DNA from: CAYNTG01 sp964400105
Lineage (GTDB): Bacteria; UBP14; UBA6098
NCBI GenBank assembly: GCA_964400105.1
Contig: CAYNTG010000005.1
Coordinates: 1 to 53,993, forward strand
Direction of reading: 5' to 3'
Length of the DNA stretch: 53,993 bases
The first letter of the stretch is position 1. The number at the start of each line of letters is the position of its first letter. The notes under the pieces were generated by a model, which ran no database searches, was not told the origin of the DNA, and was given only the letters and a program-made list of their open reading frames with translations. The position numbers and the translations under genes are program-made. Below are positions 45,341 through 53,977 of the stretch, piece by piece.

Positions 45341-46482
45341 GCAACCGACATACTCATTCGTAAACTCGTTTCCATATTGATTTCAGTCTCAATAACTTCA
45401 TTATATTGCCTCTTTAACGTCTGAATTAATTCTTTGACCGAGATAATTTTTTTGATTTTCCAAGCATTACTTCCAGCAAAGGCAAATCCGTCTTTAAAAT
45501 TTCCAAGTTTTGCTTGTATAAGCGCTGACGCGATACAATAGGGCGATTCCCTTATGTTGCAAGTACGCAAGCATTTCCATGGGCATTGAAAAGGTTTCTT
45601 TACTCCAGCTAAAACATCTTTCAGGAAAGTATTCTTAATAGCTCTTCCCGGTAAACCAACAGGACTTTTGATAATGATTAAATCCTCTTTTTTAGCGTTT
45701 ACATACATTTCTTTAAAATGAATATTAGCATCACATTCATGGGTAGCTACAAAACGCGTCCCCATTTGAACCGCCTTTGCACCCAGTTTAAGCATTAAAG
45801 AAATATCTTCCCCTGTAAAAATACCGCCAGCCGCAATTACAGGAATACTTTTTTGATACTTCGTTTCAAATGGCGCTACTGATTTAACTAATGCCGGCAC
45901 CAACTTTTCGAGTGCAAAATCCGGATCTTCAATTTGCTCGAGCTTAAAGCCCAAATGTCCTCCTGCCATCGGCCCTTCAACAATAATAGCATCTGGCATT
46001 CGGCAATATTTTTTATCCCAGTAATTCATGATTATCCTTGCAGCTCTGGCTGAAGAGACAATTGGAACCATTTTTGTTTTTACATGTTGAAAACGTTCCC
46101 TAGTCATCATTTTAGAAAACTTGATCGGCAAACCAGCTCCCATAATCAAAATGTCGATATTTTCTTCCAATGCACATTCAACCAGCTCATCATAATCTGA
46201 AAGAGCAACCATAAGATTGACACCTAAAATTCCATTAGTCAAACTTCGGGCTTTGCGAATTTCATTTTTTAATACGCGTTTGTTTGCTTCCTTGAAGTTC
46301 GACCGAAAATCGGGTTCAGTCATTCCAAGCCCAACGGCAGAAATTACGCCGATAGCACCTTCATTGGCCACAGCCGAAGCCAGTTGAGACCCGGAAATCC
46401 CGACTCCCATCCCTCCCTGTATAATTGGGATTTTGGCAATTAAATTTCCTATATTGAGAGATGGCATATTTTGTATTTTCAT
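45337..46482 (-). CDS. Nitronate monooxygenase (2-nitropropane dioxygenase family)
   Basis: The 381-residue TIM-barrel flavoprotein has IPIIQGGMGVGISG at the N-terminus, VEGPMAGGHLGF in the middle and IPVIAAGGIFTGEDI then GAKAVQMGTRF in the FMN phosphate site, the NMO/FabK superfamily pattern. The HLG motif includes the conserved His. It would oxidise nitronates or act as an FMN reductase of enoyl compounds. A Cys-rich segment near 300 (CPWKCLRTCN) is unusual for NMO and more like a subgroup with extra cysteines. AAAGGA precedes the ATG. It is AT-rich compared with its surroundings, suggesting acquisition. It lies 44 bp downstream of tetR and overlaps the C25 remnant's end by 4 bp. Confidence 0.85.
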   Translation of the reverse strand: MKIQNMPSLNIGNLIAKIPIIQGGMGVGISGSQLASAVANEGAIGVISAVGLGMTEPDFRSNFKEANKRVLKNEIRKARSLTNGILGVNLMVALSDYDELVECALEENIDILIMGAGLPIKFSKMMTRERFQHVKTKMVPIVSSARAARIIMNYWDKKYCRMPDAIIVEGPMAGGHLGFKLEQIEDPDFALEKLVPALVKSVAPFETKYQKSIPVIAAGGIFTGEDISLMLKLGAKAVQMGTRFVATHECDANIHFKEMYVNAKKEDLIIIKSPVGLPGRAIKNTFLKDVLAGVKKPFQCPWKCLRTCNIRESPYCIASALIQAKLGNFKDGFAFAGSNAWKIKKIISVKELIQTLKRQYNEVIETEINMETSLRMSMSVA

Positions 46483-46526
46483 TAAGTATCCTTTTTTGGG
46501 TAGTCACTAAGTCATGTAAGTTAAAA

Positions 46527-47108
46527 TTACCGCCTACTGATTCCTTTGAGCAGAATTTCAAGTAGCACTTCGTTGCTTTTCTCTATTTCCTCTCGCGACA
46601 TGTCCACAGCCCAAGGATATTCCAAACCCTTCAGCGCAAAAAACAGCGACCGAGAAGTCGTTTCCGAATCACTCACATGGAACACCCCTTTATCACGGCC
46701 GTATTCCACAATCATACGTATTGTCGAAATTTGCCAGTTCGAATATTCGTCCGTCAGGTTATTGATAAACTTATGATGTGTAAGATATTCGTCCTTTATC
46801 GCCGTATATTGGTCTGCCTTTTCGTTCAGATACTTAAGCCTAGTATTCACGAGATTCCTAAGTTTCATATATGGATCGGTTTCTTTCGCAACAGCTTCGA
46901 TGATTTTGTTCTTTAATCCCGCGATTTCTCTTCCGATAACCTTCGCAAAAATTCGTTCCTTGCTTTTAAAGTAATAATATAATGAACTTTTCCGCTTTTT
47001 TGAGGCTTTGGCAATGTCCTCCATGGTCGTTTTATCAAGGCCAAAACGGGCGAAAAGATCGGATGCCGCCGAAATAATCACCTCCCGTTGCTCATTGTCA
47101 TTTGTCAT
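46527..47108 (-). CDS. TetR-family regulator of the nitronate monooxygenase pair
   Basis: The 193-residue protein has the TetR HTH: LFARFGLDKTTMEDIA followed by KRKSSLYYYFKSKERIF. The C-terminal helices form the ligand pocket. GGAG precedes the ATG. The nitronate monooxygenase gene follows directly on the same strand, so the regulator probably controls it. A strong promoter and an inverted repeat lie upstream. Like its partner, the gene is AT-rich. Confidence 0.88.
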   Translation of the reverse strand: MTNDNEQREVIISAASDLFARFGLDKTTMEDIAKASKKRKSSLYYYFKSKERIFAKVIGREIAGLKNKIIEAVAKETDPYMKLRNLVNTRLKYLNEKADQYTAIKDEYLTHHKFINNLTDEYSNWQISTIRMIVEYGRDKGVFHVSDSETTSRSLFFALKGLEYPWAVDMSREEIEKSNEVLLEILLKGISRR

Positions 47109-47145
47109 TAGAAATTGCTCCGCTATATGTTTTCGACCATTTGAC

Positions 47146-47178
47146 TATTCGACCTATATCGTCCTGCGGTCGATAATA
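47146..47178. promoter_or_regulatory. Candidate TetR operator upstream of the second regulator
   Basis: TATTCGACC (47146-47154) and GGTCGATAATA (47168-47178) form an inverted repeat with a 13-base spacer. The right arm overlaps the -10 box of the promoter at 47175-47203; a third TTCGACC occurs at 47132-47138. Binding of the TetR protein here would block transcription. Inferred from position. Confidence 0.45.
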
Positions 47179-47203
47179 TATTGTTTCAAAACTGTCTTGT
47201 CAA
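47175..47203 (-). promoter_or_regulatory. Sigma70-type promoter of the tetR-nitronate monooxygenase pair
   Basis: On the minus strand TTGACA (47203-47198), a full consensus -35 box, and TATATT (47180-47175) are 17 bases apart. Transcription would start near 47168, about 60 bases before the ATG at 47108. Confidence 0.75.
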
Positions 47204-47277
47204 ATACTTTTTTAATTACTTTTCCGGTAACGTTGCGTTAAATGGGTCTTTTTGTTTGTAGTTAGTTGACACATTAT

Positions 47278-47454
47278 CTATTTAGTTACTTTCATTGAAT
47301 GAGCATTGAACCAGAGTTTAAGTAATGCCTTGCACGATTTATCCGTTTGGAACCCATCCATGTTCTTCAGTTTGCGCTCGATCTACTTTCCCGATTTGTC
47401 CATAACATTTACCTCAGAAAACTTGCGATGAATGTCGGTTCCAATATATTGCAT
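47278..47454 (-). pseudogene. IS110-family transposase N-terminal remnant
   Basis: On the minus strand AAGGAGG precedes an ATG at 47454. The frame reads MQYIGTDIHRKFSEVNVMDKSG and is stopped by TAG at codon 24, then continues for 34 residues to a second stop. The start MxYIGxDxHxK followed by V-x-D-x-x-G is the DEDD-type N-terminus of IS110 transposases. The rest (over 300 residues) is missing. It is an old, truncated insertion sequence in a decaying region. Confidence 0.7.
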
Positions 47455-47555
47455 ATTGGCTGCCTCCTTTGGGTTGCTGGATGATCTGGCGCCGTGGTTT
47501 GATTTTATCAATTATAATCTATAAAGCCCAAACCGAGGGGGCAACCTTTCATTAG

Positions 47556-47687
47556 ATTACGATCTACGAATACGTTTGGATGCCGGACGAAAATATCGGC
47601 TCCGGCGTATATCTGGTTCGTGCTAAAATCTGCGGCAACAAGGGGTTGCAACCCCTTGTTACGAAACTGGTGGTGTATCTGAAATGA
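47556..47687 (+). pseudogene. C-terminal sorting-domain tail of a lost secreted protein
   Basis: The frame reads ITIYEYVWMPDENIGSGVYLV, then RAKICG, and ends TKLVVYLK, matching the last beta-strands of FCB sorting domains (SGVYxVR... K-x-VVYLK). The protein body upstream is missing; the IS110 remnant lies 100 bp to the left. A perfect 24-bp palindrome (47637-47660, halves AACAAGGGGTTG and CAACCCCTTGTT) is inserted in the tail without breaking the frame. Confidence 0.6.
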
Positions 47688-47796
47688 TTTCATATGACCA
47701 CAGGGGTTCTAAGTTTATTTGTATTATGGGTTTTCAAGGCATAGGCACAGGAATAGGTTTTAGCGTGGAGGACACGAAACACTCGATGTTATCGGG

Positions 47797-48905
47797 ATGG
47801 CGGAATTCGAGAACTGGTATTTCCCGGAACCGTTTATCGCCGCCGAAAACCTCTATCTGGCCGATGTCATGTTCTCCCATTCGGTTTTTATGGCCGGCGA
47901 CGCCATGATCGGCGCGCAATATCGCAGAAGCGAGATCGAGCAGGACATCAACGGCGCGATAATTAAAGACACAAAGCAAGCCGACGATTTCGGGGTTTTC
48001 GTTCAACTCGACATCTACCCCTTCACCGAGAAATTCGAATTGATTACCGGAGCAAGATACGATATCCACGACTCAAAAGACGATCTGGCGGGAATCGAAT
48101 ATAACAAAAGCGCTTTTAATCCGAGGATAGCGGCGCGCTATTTCCTGAGCCGTAACATCACTTTGCGCGGTTTTTACGGAAGCGGTTTTCGCGTGCCCTA
48201 CCTCTTTTCCGAAGACCTGCACCTCTGCGCTTCATCGCCGAGAATCTATAAGGGAAGCGATTTAAAGCCGGAGAAGGCCTCGAGTTTCTCGCTGGGAACC
48301 GATTATATGACCGCAGAAATCGAAATGGGGATCGGCTTATTCTACACGAAGATTAGCGATAAGGTCGAATTTATCGAACCGGGCGGTGGAGATGTTCCGG
48401 CGGGTTTCGATTTCCGGTGGGCGAATGTCGGCGAGGCCACAACGATGGGGTCCGAGGTATTCTTCAGAGGTTCGCCGCTTCGTGGCTAAGTTATAACGCT
48501 AACGCCGTTTATACGAATGCCAGGTTCGATGAAAAACGTGATCTCGACCTAGACGATAGCAACAGAATCCCGCGTTCACCAGATTTTACCGCCTATGGCG
48601 AGTTGATGTTCAAGATAAGGCGGGTCAAACTGAGCACCAGCGCCAATTTCACCGGCAGCATGTTCATCGATCACGTCCCGAAGGAGGACGAAACCAATTA
48701 CATATTGGAAAAGACCGATCCATACGCGACGGTGAACGCCAGAATCGGTTACAGGATAAACCGATTGTTAGAAATTCAGTTAATAGCAAAGAATCTGTTC
48801 GATTACACGCAACCGACGCGCGACATAACCGACGCTGCGTATATCTATGCGCCGTTGATCGGCCGCCAAATATCGGCGGGTTTTAAGTATCGATCTATAG
48901 ATTAA
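47797..48905 (+). pseudogene. TonB-dependent receptor, 3' part, frameshifted
   Basis: Two frames make up the C-terminal half of a TonB-dependent receptor barrel. The first (47797-48489) has FGVFVQLDIYPFTEKFELITGARYD, then FNPRIAARYFLSRNITLRGFYGSGFRVPY, LKPEKASSFSLG. The second (from about 48475 to 48905) has SYNANAVYTNARFDE, a barrel segment with LLEIQLIAKNLFDY, and an end GRQISAGFKYRSID. The frame changes near 48475. Signal peptide, plug domain and the first strands are missing. It is a remnant of an outer-membrane siderophore, vitamin or sugar receptor. Confidence 0.8.
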
Positions 48906-49025
48906 AATAAGTTGAAGGGTGGGATAAATCCCTCCCCGGTCATTTATGATGTCGCATAGTGGGTGGTGGATATTCAGTCGCGTCAAAAGCGCGTGAATAC
49001 GGTTTTTTCGCCATCGTTCCCAAGA

Positions 49026-50333
49026 TTACGGCAATCGTCCTATGATAAGTTTCGGCGGATCGCATTTTTCAGCGACGATTTTATATGCGGCACCGATAGC
49101 GGCGATAGCTTTATCGGCATCGGCAACGCTCCGCGCGTGAACTTCACCGATAGTTTGGTCGGCATCGACTCGGTCGCCAATCTTCACGAATATTTTGAAT
49201 CCGACGGCGGGATCGACCTCGTCGTCGGAGCGAAGCCGCCCGGCGCCGAGCGCGACCGCCGCAATTCCAACCGCGCGCGTATCGACCGATTCGATATAAC
49301 CTGCGGTCGGCGCTGGGATTTTCTTTATGAATGGTGCTTTTGGAAGCAATTTCGTGTCCTCGACCGAGCGAATATCGCCACCCTGCTCGACAACCATCTC
49401 CGCAAATTTCTCGTATGCCGAACCGTCGTCGAGCTTTGACGTGGCGAGCCTCTCGCAATCCTCCGTCGAATCGCAGATTTTGGCAATGTGAAGCATCTCG
49501 GCGGCGAGCTTTATAGTAACCTCGCGGAGACGCGGGAGGTTCGCATCGCCCTTTAGCATGAGAATGGATTCCTCAGCCTCTAGGGCGTTGCCTATCGCGG
49601 AGCCGAGTGGTTGGGACATGTCTGTAAGTATTGCGCGCACAGTTTGACCGTGGGCTTTGCCTATCGCGATGAGCGTTTTTGCCAGCGATTCGGCGCGGTC
49701 GAGTGTGGACATAAAGGCCCCGGAACCGGTTTTGAGATCGATAACAAGCCCCTTCGCTCCCTCGGCGATCTTCTTGCTCATTATCGAGGCAGCGATTAGC
49801 GGGATCGATTCGACTGTCGCCGTAACATCGCGAAGGGCATAGATCCTGCCATCGGCGGGAGCAAGTTCTTTGCTTTGTCGGGCTATCGCGCAACCTATTT
49901 TGCGAACTTGCCTCTTCAATCGTTCGACAGAAAGCTCCGTCGAGAATCCGGGGATCGATTCGAGTTTATCCAGCGTGCCTCCGGTATGACCGAGTCCGCG
50001 TCCGGAAAGCATCGGCACAAATCCGCCGCACGACGCAACCAAAGGTGCGAGGATAAGACTGACTTTATCACCGACGCCGCCGGTGGAATGCTTATCTACC
50101 GGAACGGCGTTCAGGTCCGCCCAATCGATCTTAATGCCGCTTTCGATATATGCCTCGGTGAGCGCAGCCGCCTCGGTGTGATCCATCCCCTGAAGATAAA
50201 CCGCCATCAGAAACGCGCTCATCTGATAATCCGTGACACGACCATCGATATATTCCATAACAAACGCCCCGATGGATTTTCCATCGAGGCGTTTGCCGTC
50301 GCGCTTATCGCGGATGAATTCTGCCGGATTCAC
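49026..50333 (-). CDS. deoA: Pyrimidine-nucleoside (thymidine) phosphorylase
   Basis: The 435-residue protein has the family signature KHSTGGVGDKVSL, then SGRGLGHTGGTLDKLESIPGF, and a C-terminal domain with a PTAGYI segment. It cleaves thymidine or uridine with phosphate to the base and (deoxy)ribose-1-phosphate. The length and the motif DVTATVESIPLI fit PyNP/DeoA; the two cannot be separated by eye. It starts with GTG at 50333, directly after the stop of the FG-GAP gene, with no clear ribosome site, so it probably depends on translation of that gene. Nucleoside salvage next to a surface protein is probably coincidental. Confidence 0.92.
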   Translation of the reverse strand: MNPAEFIRDKRDGKRLDGKSIGAFVMEYIDGRVTDYQMSAFLMAVYLQGMDHTEAAALTEAYIESGIKIDWADLNAVPVDKHSTGGVGDKVSLILAPLVASCGGFVPMLSGRGLGHTGGTLDKLESIPGFSTELSVERLKRQVRKIGCAIARQSKELAPADGRIYALRDVTATVESIPLIAASIMSKKIAEGAKGLVIDLKTGSGAFMSTLDRAESLAKTLIAIGKAHGQTVRAILTDMSQPLGSAIGNALEAEESILMLKGDANLPRLREVTIKLAAEMLHIAKICDSTEDCERLATSKLDDGSAYEKFAEMVVEQGGDIRSVEDTKLLPKAPFIKKIPAPTAGYIESVDTRAVGIAAVALGAGRLRSDDEVDPAVGFKIFVKIGDRVDADQTIGEVHARSVADADKAIAAIGAAYKIVAEKCDPPKLIIGRLP

Positions 50334-51647
50334 TTATTTATAGATATGGAGTATGGAAATGCTACCGTTGCCGAGAGGGCCTGGAGAGCCGATGAGATAT
50401 AGCCCGCCTTTTCTTCCAAAGAATTTTGGCACATAGGCGAGGGCCGTGCCGCACTGGGCATCCGCGCCGTTGCCGTTGATATGAAAATCGTTGATTGTGT
50501 CGAATGTCTCGCTGCCGCAAAATATCTCGACGCGCCCGCTTCTATAGTCTCCAATATCAGCGAACGGCGTTCCAATTATCAGATCGGAATAAGCGTCGCT
50601 ATCGACATTGCCGCCGCAGACATCATATCCATAAAGATCCTTAGGGTTCTGGCCATAAATTGTTGCTGCCGGGTCCCTTATCACCGGGCCGCCAAGATAA
50701 AGATACACGACGCCCTCGGTATTCGGGCCGTCGCCCGGAGCGCCTATTGCAATATCGACCATTCCGTCACCGTTGACATCGCCGGCGGACGCGAGGGCGA
50801 ATCCAAAGTTCGCCTGCGGGCGCTTGCCCTCGATGGTTTGCCAGGGTTTTGTGCTGATAACCGGGCCGCCTTGATAGATATAGACCTTGCCGGAATTTCT
50901 CTGCTTCGAGCTGTTATGATAATACGAACTCACCGCAAAATCGTCTATGCCGTCGCCGCTGACATCGCCGAGCATCGCAACCCTTTCGCCGTAACTATCG
51001 CCAGAAGCCTCGCCTTCGAGAACGACCGCCGGTTTGGTAATACTCGCGCCGCCGAGGAATACATAAACGATGCCCGAATATTTCTTTCCAGCATAGCTCG
51101 AGCCGACCAAAAGATCGGGGACGTTGTCGCCGTTGATGTCGCTGCCACCCGCCAATGCGGTGCCAAACCAGTCGTTAAAGCGCTCTCCCGTGAGTGTGAT
51201 ATCGGGAGTAGCGTCCAGTTCCTTGCCGCCGTGGTAAATATAGACCTTTCCGGCATCGATTCCGCCCTGGTCGTTCTTATCCGCACCGACCGCAAAATCG
51301 CCATAGCCATCGCCATTTATATCTCCGCAAGATGTAAGTGCGATTCCGAAACGATCTCCGACTGCTTCTCCAGAAAGTTCGAGTGCAGGCTTGCCCGGTT
51401 CGGCGCCGCCCAAAAAGAGATAAACCTTGCCCGGATAATCGGATGCCTGATAGCTTCCCGGCGCACCGACCAAAAAATCCGCATAACCATCACCGTTCAC
51501 ATCGCCGGCAGAAGCTATCGTTGTTCCGAAACGATCGCCGGTTACATTTCCATTTAAACTTCCTATATAGGTCAGACCCTTTGCTCCAAATCCTACGAGT
51601 GCAAGTGCCATAAGACCGAGAATAACGAAGATCGAGCGATGGTTCAT
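50334..51647 (-). CDS. Secreted FG-GAP repeat protein (integrin-like beta-propeller)
   Basis: The 437-residue protein has a signal peptide (about 1-22) and six clear FG-GAP repeats with calcium loops: GDVNGDGYADFLVGAPG, GDINGDGYGDFAVGA, SDINGDNVPDLLVG, GDVSGDGIDDFAVS, GDVNGDGMVDIAIGAPG and NVDSDAYSDLIIG, plus a degenerate last blade (LIGSPG), which fits a seven-bladed propeller. It has no C-terminal sorting domain, unlike the other secreted proteins here, so it may be periplasmic. AGGAG precedes the ATG. deoA follows immediately. Confidence 0.88.
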   Translation of the reverse strand: MNHRSIFVILGLMALALVGFGAKGLTYIGSLNGNVTGDRFGTTIASAGDVNGDGYADFLVGAPGSYQASDYPGKVYLFLGGAEPGKPALELSGEAVGDRFGIALTSCGDINGDGYGDFAVGADKNDQGGIDAGKVYIYHGGKELDATPDITLTGERFNDWFGTALAGGSDINGDNVPDLLVGSSYAGKKYSGIVYVFLGGASITKPAVVLEGEASGDSYGERVAMLGDVSGDGIDDFAVSSYYHNSSKQRNSGKVYIYQGGPVISTKPWQTIEGKRPQANFGFALASAGDVNGDGMVDIAIGAPGDGPNTEGVVYLYLGGPVIRDPAATIYGQNPKDLYGYDVCGGNVDSDAYSDLIIGTPFADIGDYRSGRVEIFCGSETFDTINDFHINGNGADAQCGTALAYVPKFFGRKGGLYLIGSPGPLGNGSISILHIYK

Positions 51648-51702
51648 AACAGAACTCCTGTAAAGTATTTATTTTTCTGCGATAAAACGACTATGATTAT
51701 TA

Positions 51703-51731
51703 AGTTTAAGTCGTTTCGATAATCAAGTCAA
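51703..51731 (-). promoter_or_regulatory. Sigma70-type promoter of the FG-GAP gene
   Basis: On the minus strand TTGACT (51731-51726) and TAAACT (51708-51703) are 17 bases apart, about 55 bases before the ATG at 51647. The duplicated small gene ends just upstream. Confidence 0.6.
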
Positions 51732-51736
51732 GGATT

Positions 51737-51836
51737 TTCTATGTTTCTCCGTCTATTATCTTTTTTACTGAACGCTTTTTCGATAATTACCGAAATCCCG
51801 GCGAGGAAAAGCTCGGCGATTATTTGGTGGGAGATT
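51737..51836. repeat. Direct repeat, about 100 bp, copy 1
   Basis: This segment is about 90 percent identical, in the same orientation, to 53880-53977. It covers the 3' end of the small gene and about 28 bases past its stop, ending 6 bp before the -35 box of the FG-GAP promoter. Confidence 0.85.
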
Positions 51837-51920
51837 CGGTAATGAAGAACCGATATTGAGAACTCTGGCAATTCCCGATACGAATGAAGGTTTAGCTACT
51901 AAAAAATCTGTTTGGAACAT
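51765..51920 (-). CDS. Small conserved protein (51 residues), copy 1
   Basis: AAGGGAG lies a few bases before an ATG at 51920 on the minus strand. The 51-residue frame begins MFQTDFLVAKPSFVSGIARV and ends in the basic NYRKSVQ. The PSFxxGxARVLxxG pattern recalls, from memory, short uncharacterised proteins seen in FCB genomes. The C-terminal half is repeated at 53907-53993, where two of the three base changes in the aligned codons are silent, a sign of coding. Basic and soluble; function unknown. Confidence 0.55.
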   Translation of the reverse strand: MFQTDFLVAKPSFVSGIARVLNIGSSLPNLPPNNRRAFPRRDFGNYRKSVQ

Positions 51921-52073
51921 AATTCTCCCTTTTAAGACCTGAGAATAATATGAACTAAGTATTAATAATAATGCGATAGTTTTTTCCGTGAGATTTTTCC
52001 GAGAAGAGTGAACGCGCCCTCCATAAAAAGTTCCGCAGAGTTATATTTAAAGATCATTTAAATCGCCGCCAGT
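51921..52073. other. Intergenic region between the small gene and the GT39-like gene
   Basis: AT-rich and without visible genes or hairpins. It holds the ribosome site of the small gene (51920) and presumably its promoter, which I cannot place. Confidence 0.4.
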
Positions 52074-53756
52074 TTAATCTTCGGAAGCAGAACTTTCAGA
52101 TGAAACAGAAGAGATAGCTTCAGCTCTTTTTCTGCGAATCATATTTCGAATGCACGTAGTATCGATTTCGATAACCATTATAGAGGGGGGAGCTGATGAA
52201 CGATAGATTAGCTGTAAACAATTACTATACTCATTTAATACAGAATTGAAATATGCGGGGAAATAGTCCCGAAATGGATCGAGAACAGCATAAGTAGCTC
52301 CTGCATCTAAAAGGAACTCCCAGGAGCTGTCGGCTGTTTGGAATCCGGAGCCGGGTTTATTGGGAACCCAGCCATCGGTAATCGCCTGTCGGTCGGAAAC
52401 GATAAAAGCAACATGCGGCCTGGATACTATTATTATAGCATCCTCTTTTGTGTTATTCCTGCAAAACCTCAATGCTTCATGGTATTCGAATAAGGATTTT
52501 TCCATATTCCACGGTAGGATATCATCTTTATAGCCGTTCTCTCGTAAAAACCTACGAGCTCGCAAAAATCCACGAGCTTGTGAGTATAAAGTTACATGCT
52601 GGACATATTTGGGAATCAAAGATACCAATAATATAAGAAATATAATAGACCAAGTTATAATGCCTCCCCTCTTCTTAATCTCAGTTTCCTTAATAATCCA
52701 TTGAATCCCGACTACAGAAAAATATAGAAAAAACAGGGCAAAATGAGAGACATATCTCACCAAAGGCCTTGTCATCACAGAATATGTCAAGGCAAGAGAT
52801 AAGAAAAGCAATCCCATTAACCTTAGTCGTTTATCGCGCAAGGTTATCACTAATCCGATAATTCCGGTTATAATTATAAATATGGCGAGAATTGTAGCAC
52901 CAATCGGTGTTTCTTGCGGTGGAAATCCAGAATCGTGGATGGAAAACATAAAATTTGGAAGCTTGCCGAAAAAGTAACCCCATGAAACCGAGAAAATTTT
53001 TGGGATTCTAACAGATATAAGGTTTCCTAAGAAATTTCCTCCCCCACCATAACCACCCTGTTTAAATAAAGTAGTAATCAATCTCGGCGATATAATAAGC
53101 GCGGAACAGATAAGATAAGCGATCGAATGAATATATCGTTTCAGTAACAAAATCCAGAGAAATATCCCTCCGATAATAAGCACCGAAGGAAAGCGAATAT
53201 AAACTGTTGCTGTCGAAGCCACAACTGATATTGCAAGCCAAAGCCAGCTTTCGCGTCGTTCGTATTCGAAAAGAAATATCAAAGTAATCGCCATGGAACA
53301 AAGGAATGCGGTTCCGGTAAGGATAAAACTCGCCAAACACGACATGGTCGTATTTATCGCCATCAACACGACAAGCCCTATTGTTATATATCGGTCGAGC
53401 TTTAGGTATTTAACGTAAACAAAAGCCATGAATACTAAAAACAAGATGAACGATAATATCGAAAAATACTTGAAAGCTATAACAGGTTTGGGATTGCCGG
53501 TTAGTTTAATAATACCGGCTAAAATACCAATATATCCGGGCGATAAAATGTTATCGGCGGGTTGTTCGGGGTTATAGATTTGGCGAAAACCGTTCCCCTG
53601 AGCTACCGACATCGCCACACTGATATATTTACAATTGTCACCGCCGCCGTGCAAGGTTGGATTAAACTGCGGAAGCAACAAAATAGAGGTTAAAACTGCG
53701 ATTCCTATTAAAAATGCCCATAATGGCAACCGGTTTATAATATTTGGTTTATCCAT
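52074..53756 (-). CDS. GT39-like membrane glycosyltransferase
   Basis: The 560-residue protein has a cytoplasmic start, about 11-12 membrane helices (10-420) and a soluble C-terminal part (about 430-560) ending in a Ser/Glu-rich tail. After the first helix comes HGGGDNCKYISVAMSVAQGNGF, then a SPGYIGILAG, the pattern of dolichyl-phosphate-mannose-protein mannosyltransferase/ArnT-like enzymes (GT-C fold) whose first loop carries a catalytic Asp. It would move a sugar from a polyprenyl phosphate to a protein or lipid at the periplasmic side. AT-rich compared with deoA. Acceptor and donor unknown. Confidence 0.8.
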   Translation of the reverse strand: MDKPNIINRLPLWAFLIGIAVLTSILLLPQFNPTLHGGGDNCKYISVAMSVAQGNGFRQIYNPEQPADNILSPGYIGILAGIIKLTGNPKPVIAFKYFSILSFILFLVFMAFVYVKYLKLDRYITIGLVVLMAINTTMSCLASFILTGTAFLCSMAITLIFLFEYERRESWLWLAISVVASTATVYIRFPSVLIIGGIFLWILLLKRYIHSIAYLICSALIISPRLITTLFKQGGYGGGGNFLGNLISVRIPKIFSVSWGYFFGKLPNFMFSIHDSGFPPQETPIGATILAIFIIITGIIGLVITLRDKRLRLMGLLFLSLALTYSVMTRPLVRYVSHFALFFLYFSVVGIQWIIKETEIKKRGGIITWSIIFLILLVSLIPKYVQHVTLYSQARGFLRARRFLRENGYKDDILPWNMEKSLFEYHEALRFCRNNTKEDAIIIVSRPHVAFIVSDRQAITDGWVPNKPGSGFQTADSSWEFLLDAGATYAVLDPFRDYFPAYFNSVLNEYSNCLQLIYRSSAPPSIMVIEIDTTCIRNMIRRKRAEAISSVSSESSASED

Positions 53757-53834
53757 TTGTCTAAAAAGTCTCCATGTGTTAATTCTGTGATATTACCGAT
53801 GAGCTTAATTGGTTATATTATTATTTATATAAAT

Positions 53835-53863
53835 AACATATTCTCGGTTATTGCGAGATTCAA
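53835..53863 (-). promoter_or_regulatory. Sigma70-type promoter of the GT39-like gene
   Basis: On the minus strand TTGAAT (53863-53858) and TATGTT (53840-53835) are 17 bases apart, about 80 bases before the ATG at 53756. The match is moderate. Confidence 0.45.
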
Positions 53864-53879
53864 GCAGTATTACCGACTA

Positions 53880-53977
53880 TTCTATGTTTCTCCGTCTTAT
53901 ATTTTTTTACTGAACGCTTTTTCGATAATTACCGAAGTCACGGCGAGAAAAAGCTCGGCGATTATTTGGTGGGAGAT
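53880..53977. repeat. Direct repeat, about 100 bp, copy 2
   Basis: Second copy of the repeat at 51737-51836, same orientation. It ends 17 bp before the -35 box of the GT39-like gene's promoter, the same position relative to a promoter as copy 1. Confidence 0.85.

Noticed and set aside
48906..48960. Terminator after the TonB-receptor remnant
   Set aside because: GGGTGGGA/TCCCTCCC pair only imperfectly and no T tract follows.
50481..51557. Plus-strand frame of 358 codons opposite the FG-GAP gene
   Set aside because: Antisense shadow of regular FG-GAP repeats; no ribosome site or family match.
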